Under the pieces are notes generated by a model. It was not told the origin of the DNA, ran no database searches, and was given only the letters and a program-made list of their open reading frames with translations. A program made the translations under genes and the position numbers. A stretch of 5,578 nucleotides of DNA from an uncultured Clostridia bacterium (GTDB lineage: Bacteria; Bacillota; Clostridia; Oscillospirales; Acutalibacteraceae): NCBI GenBank assembly GCA_946539105.1, contig CAMNHG010000092.1:1-5578 (forward strand), given 5' to 3'. Positions 4,353-5,578 of this stretch are shown here, piece after piece (the first letter of the stretch is position 1; each line of letters opens with the position of its first letter).

Positions 4353-4601
4353 TAATTCAGGGGAGGAGTTTACCAATAGAGTTTAGTGTTTAGAGTTTAA
4401 TTATTTATTGGAAATGTTTGTATATCGCGGTTAAATATGTTCTGTTATTTACATTTTCCTTAAAATTCATAAAAAACCCGGCTCACAGTAATTTTTCCGA
4501 CGACCTAAGTATCATTCAAAAATTTTCTGTTGGCTGTATTTGAATTAGAGTTTAATGTTTAATTCCCGAATGAATTAATATGGCACTGACCTTTAGGTTT
4601 G

Positions 4602-4634
4602 TTTGTAGTGACAGCCCTTGCGGCTGTCAACAAA
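4602..4634. repeat. Palindromic intergenic repeat
   Basis: TGACAGCC (4609-4616) pairs exactly with GGCTGTCA (4622-4629) around CTTGC, and TTTGT (4602-4606) pairs with ACAAA (4630-4634). Such compact palindromes between genes are common dispersed repeats in gut Clostridia. No T-run of terminator type follows and no gene ends nearby. Confidence 0.5.
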
Positions 4635-4693
4635 GCAACATTTGTTCTCGTTTTTAACCTTGAATTTTAAAATAACTTTGCTTGACCGACCTC

Positions 4694-4715
4694 GGGCGGA
4701 CACACGGGTCCGCCC
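4694..4715. repeat. GC-rich palindrome in AT-rich spacer
   Basis: GGGCGGAC (4694-4701) pairs exactly with GTCCGCCC (4708-4715) around a six-base loop. It stands out from AT-rich surroundings and is followed by CTACA, a form seen in dispersed intergenic repeats of Clostridia. Function unknown. Confidence 0.5.
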
Positions 4716-4852
4716 CTACAATTATCAACAAACGTTTCCTATAATTAAATTAAACTCTTAACTCTTAACTCTTAACTCTAAACTCTCAAAAAACTAAACT
4801 CATAACTCCAACTGCTCCCCTCTACTTTGTTAAATATTTAACAATATTATCC

Positions 4853-4881
4853 AAAAATAACACCGCATTAAATCTGCGGTG
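4853..4881 (-). terminator. Rho-independent terminator of the SGNH-like gene
   Basis: On the minus strand CACCGCA and TGCGGTG (4881-4875 and 4867-4861) form a perfect 7-bp stem with a 7-base loop, followed by TTATTTTT. It lies about 50 bp beyond the stop codon of the gene ending at 4934. A smaller hairpin ACGGA/TCCGT (4894-4898/4903-4907) lies between. Confidence 0.78.
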
Positions 4882-4933
4882 CTGCAGTTATAAACGGACA
4901 TTTCCGTAAAATAAACTTATTCCTTATTCCTTA

Positions 4934-5578
4934 TTACTTAGAGCTGTTGTGATGTTTAATTAATTTCATTCCATCATAGTCCTCTCCGATTTCTATGTTG
5001 TTCTGATTATTCTCGGGATTCGCCTCGTCAACTACCGTTACCGCGCCAACGGGCGTTTCCTTTAATAAATCGTCACAGGTTTTGTACAGCTTTCGGTAAT
5101 ACTCAGCCGCTTCGTCCCACTGCTGTTTCTGCTTTTCAGTCAGGGCAGTCTCCCCCACACCGTACCTGTCCCTGATAATCGAGCCCAAATACCCGGTAAA
5201 CTCAGCCGAACCATAGGCGTTAAGGTGCTGAACATTATAATAATACTCGGGCGGATAGCTCATAGTAACGGAATCGCGCTCGAAGTTTATAAAGTCAAAG
5301 CCATATGAATTTATAATCTTCCCTGCCCTGTTGGTCATACAAAAGCTCTCGTAATCGACCTCGCGTTCGAGGTGCGGAGCTCTGAAAAATACAGCCTTAA
5401 TCTCGTTATCCTTGCAGTACCGCAAAACTTCCCTGAGCTTTTCCTCGCTAAACGGCGTTAAATCCGCCTCGGTGTTGTCATTTACCAGCTTTTGGTTAAG
5501 ATACTGTTCATCATAACCGCACTTGCCGATATTCGATTTATAGCCCTTTAGCAGAGTATAACCCCTGAAATGCTGGCT
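4934..5578 (-). CDS. SGNH/GDSL hydrolase-like protein, partial (C-terminal 214 aa)
   Basis: The frame is open to the window edge, so the start and any signal peptide are missing. The visible part has EKLREVLRYCKDNEIKAVFFRAPH, a typical beta-alpha unit before the last catalytic block, then YYYNVQHLNAYGSAEFTGYL at about residues 112-131. HLNxxGxxxFT with a preceding Asp-x-x-His is the C-terminal signature of many Firmicutes SGNH-fold proteins linked to cell-surface polysaccharide O-acylation (AlgX/DltD-like). Here the usual Asp is Asn (Asn115-x-x-His118), which could weaken or alter catalysis. A charged, Asn-rich tail with no known domain follows. The gene is followed by its own terminator and shows no link to the mobile element, so it is probably chromosomal. 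Family call is by motif recognition only. Confidence 0.55.
   Translation of the reverse strand, partial: SQHFRGYTLLKGYKSNIGKCGYDEQYLNQKLVNDNTEADLTPFSEEKLREVLRYCKDNEIKAVFFRAPHLEREVDYESFCMTNRAGKIINSYGFDFINFERDSVTMSYPPEYYYNVQHLNAYGSAEFTGYLGSIIRDRYGVGETALTEKQKQQWDEAAEYYRKLYKTCDDLLKETPVGAVTVVDEANPENNQNNIEIGEDYDGMKLIKHHNSSK

Larger units (their letters stand above)
4378..4787. repeat. Inverted clusters of AACTCTT-type heptamers
   Basis: Five tandem 7-bp units related to AACTCTT occupy 4753-4787, the first three exact. The same unit in reverse (AGAGTTT) is found three times at 4378-4398 with one change, and again at 4546-4563. The clusters thus face each other around about 350 bp of gene-free, AT-rich DNA that includes two GC-rich palindromes. 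This resembles a small non-autonomous repeat element or a mosaic of dispersed intergenic repeats; it encodes nothing visible. Confidence 0.5.

Noticed and set aside
4865..4871. GCATTAA, identical to the centre of the candidate core site
   Set aside because: It is part of the loop and stem of a terminator, the flanking arms do not match, and a 7-base match is likely by chance in this length.
1..5578. CRISPR array, rRNA or tRNA gene
   Set aside because: No regularly spaced repeats with unique spacers, no rRNA-like conserved blocks and no cloverleaf with tRNA consensus arms was seen on either strand.

Overview
The window looks like a Clostridia-type (probably gut Oscillospirales/Ruminococcaceae-like) genome or metagenome contig. 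It carries a small mobile element next to ordinary chromosomal sequence. The taxonomic guess rests on the strong purine-rich ribosome sites (AAAGGAG type), the simple intergenic palindromes, the runs of AACTCTT heptamers and the protein families; no marker gene confirms it.

The left 3.7 kb reads as a compact rolling-circle element. On the minus strand, in order of transcription, are a rolling-circle replication initiator of the HUH type (1088-2020), a short unrecognised 54-residue gene that follows it almost without a gap (912-1076), and a minimal tyrosine recombinase with a complete R-K-HxxR-H-Y catalytic set (196-762). Just past the recombinase gene lies a palindrome with 12-bp arms and a 7-bp centre (93-123), the geometry of a tyrosine-recombinase core site. 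Upstream of the replication gene, about 600 bp without genes (2021-2640) are packed with iteron-like direct repeats, perfect inverted repeats and a nested 110-nt stem, the kind of DNA expected of an origin and copy-control region.

The outstanding feature is a stretch of 515 consecutive bases (2730-3244) with not one adenine on the plus strand, so no thymine on the minus strand. G, C and T occur at about 32, 30 and 38 per cent. Only one A occurs in 552 bases from 2693 to 3244. Every stop codon, on either strand, needs an A on the plus strand, so all six frames are open and the many long overlapping reading frames there are a by-product. The block ends inside the 3' arm of a very stable hairpin (3211-3254), beside a strong ribosome site that starts a 106-residue tyrosine-rich orphan gene (3282-3602). 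A plus-strand transcript from a candidate promoter near 2546 would give that gene an adenine-free leader of more than 500 nt. If the initiator displaces its own coding strand, as is usual for rolling-circle plasmids, the displaced single strand would carry a 515-nt T-free segment.

To the right, a bidirectional terminator (3740-3785) separates the 106-residue gene from a convergent 79-residue cysteine-containing gene (3784-4023). From 4024 to 4933 there are no genes but many dispersed-type repeats, including one copy of a roughly 37-bp sequence also found inverted at 3-39. A terminator follows, then the 3' part of a minus-strand gene (4934-5578, running off the window) that resembles SGNH/GDSL-like proteins. 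The repeats and this gene look chromosomal; the exact right boundary of the element is not visible.
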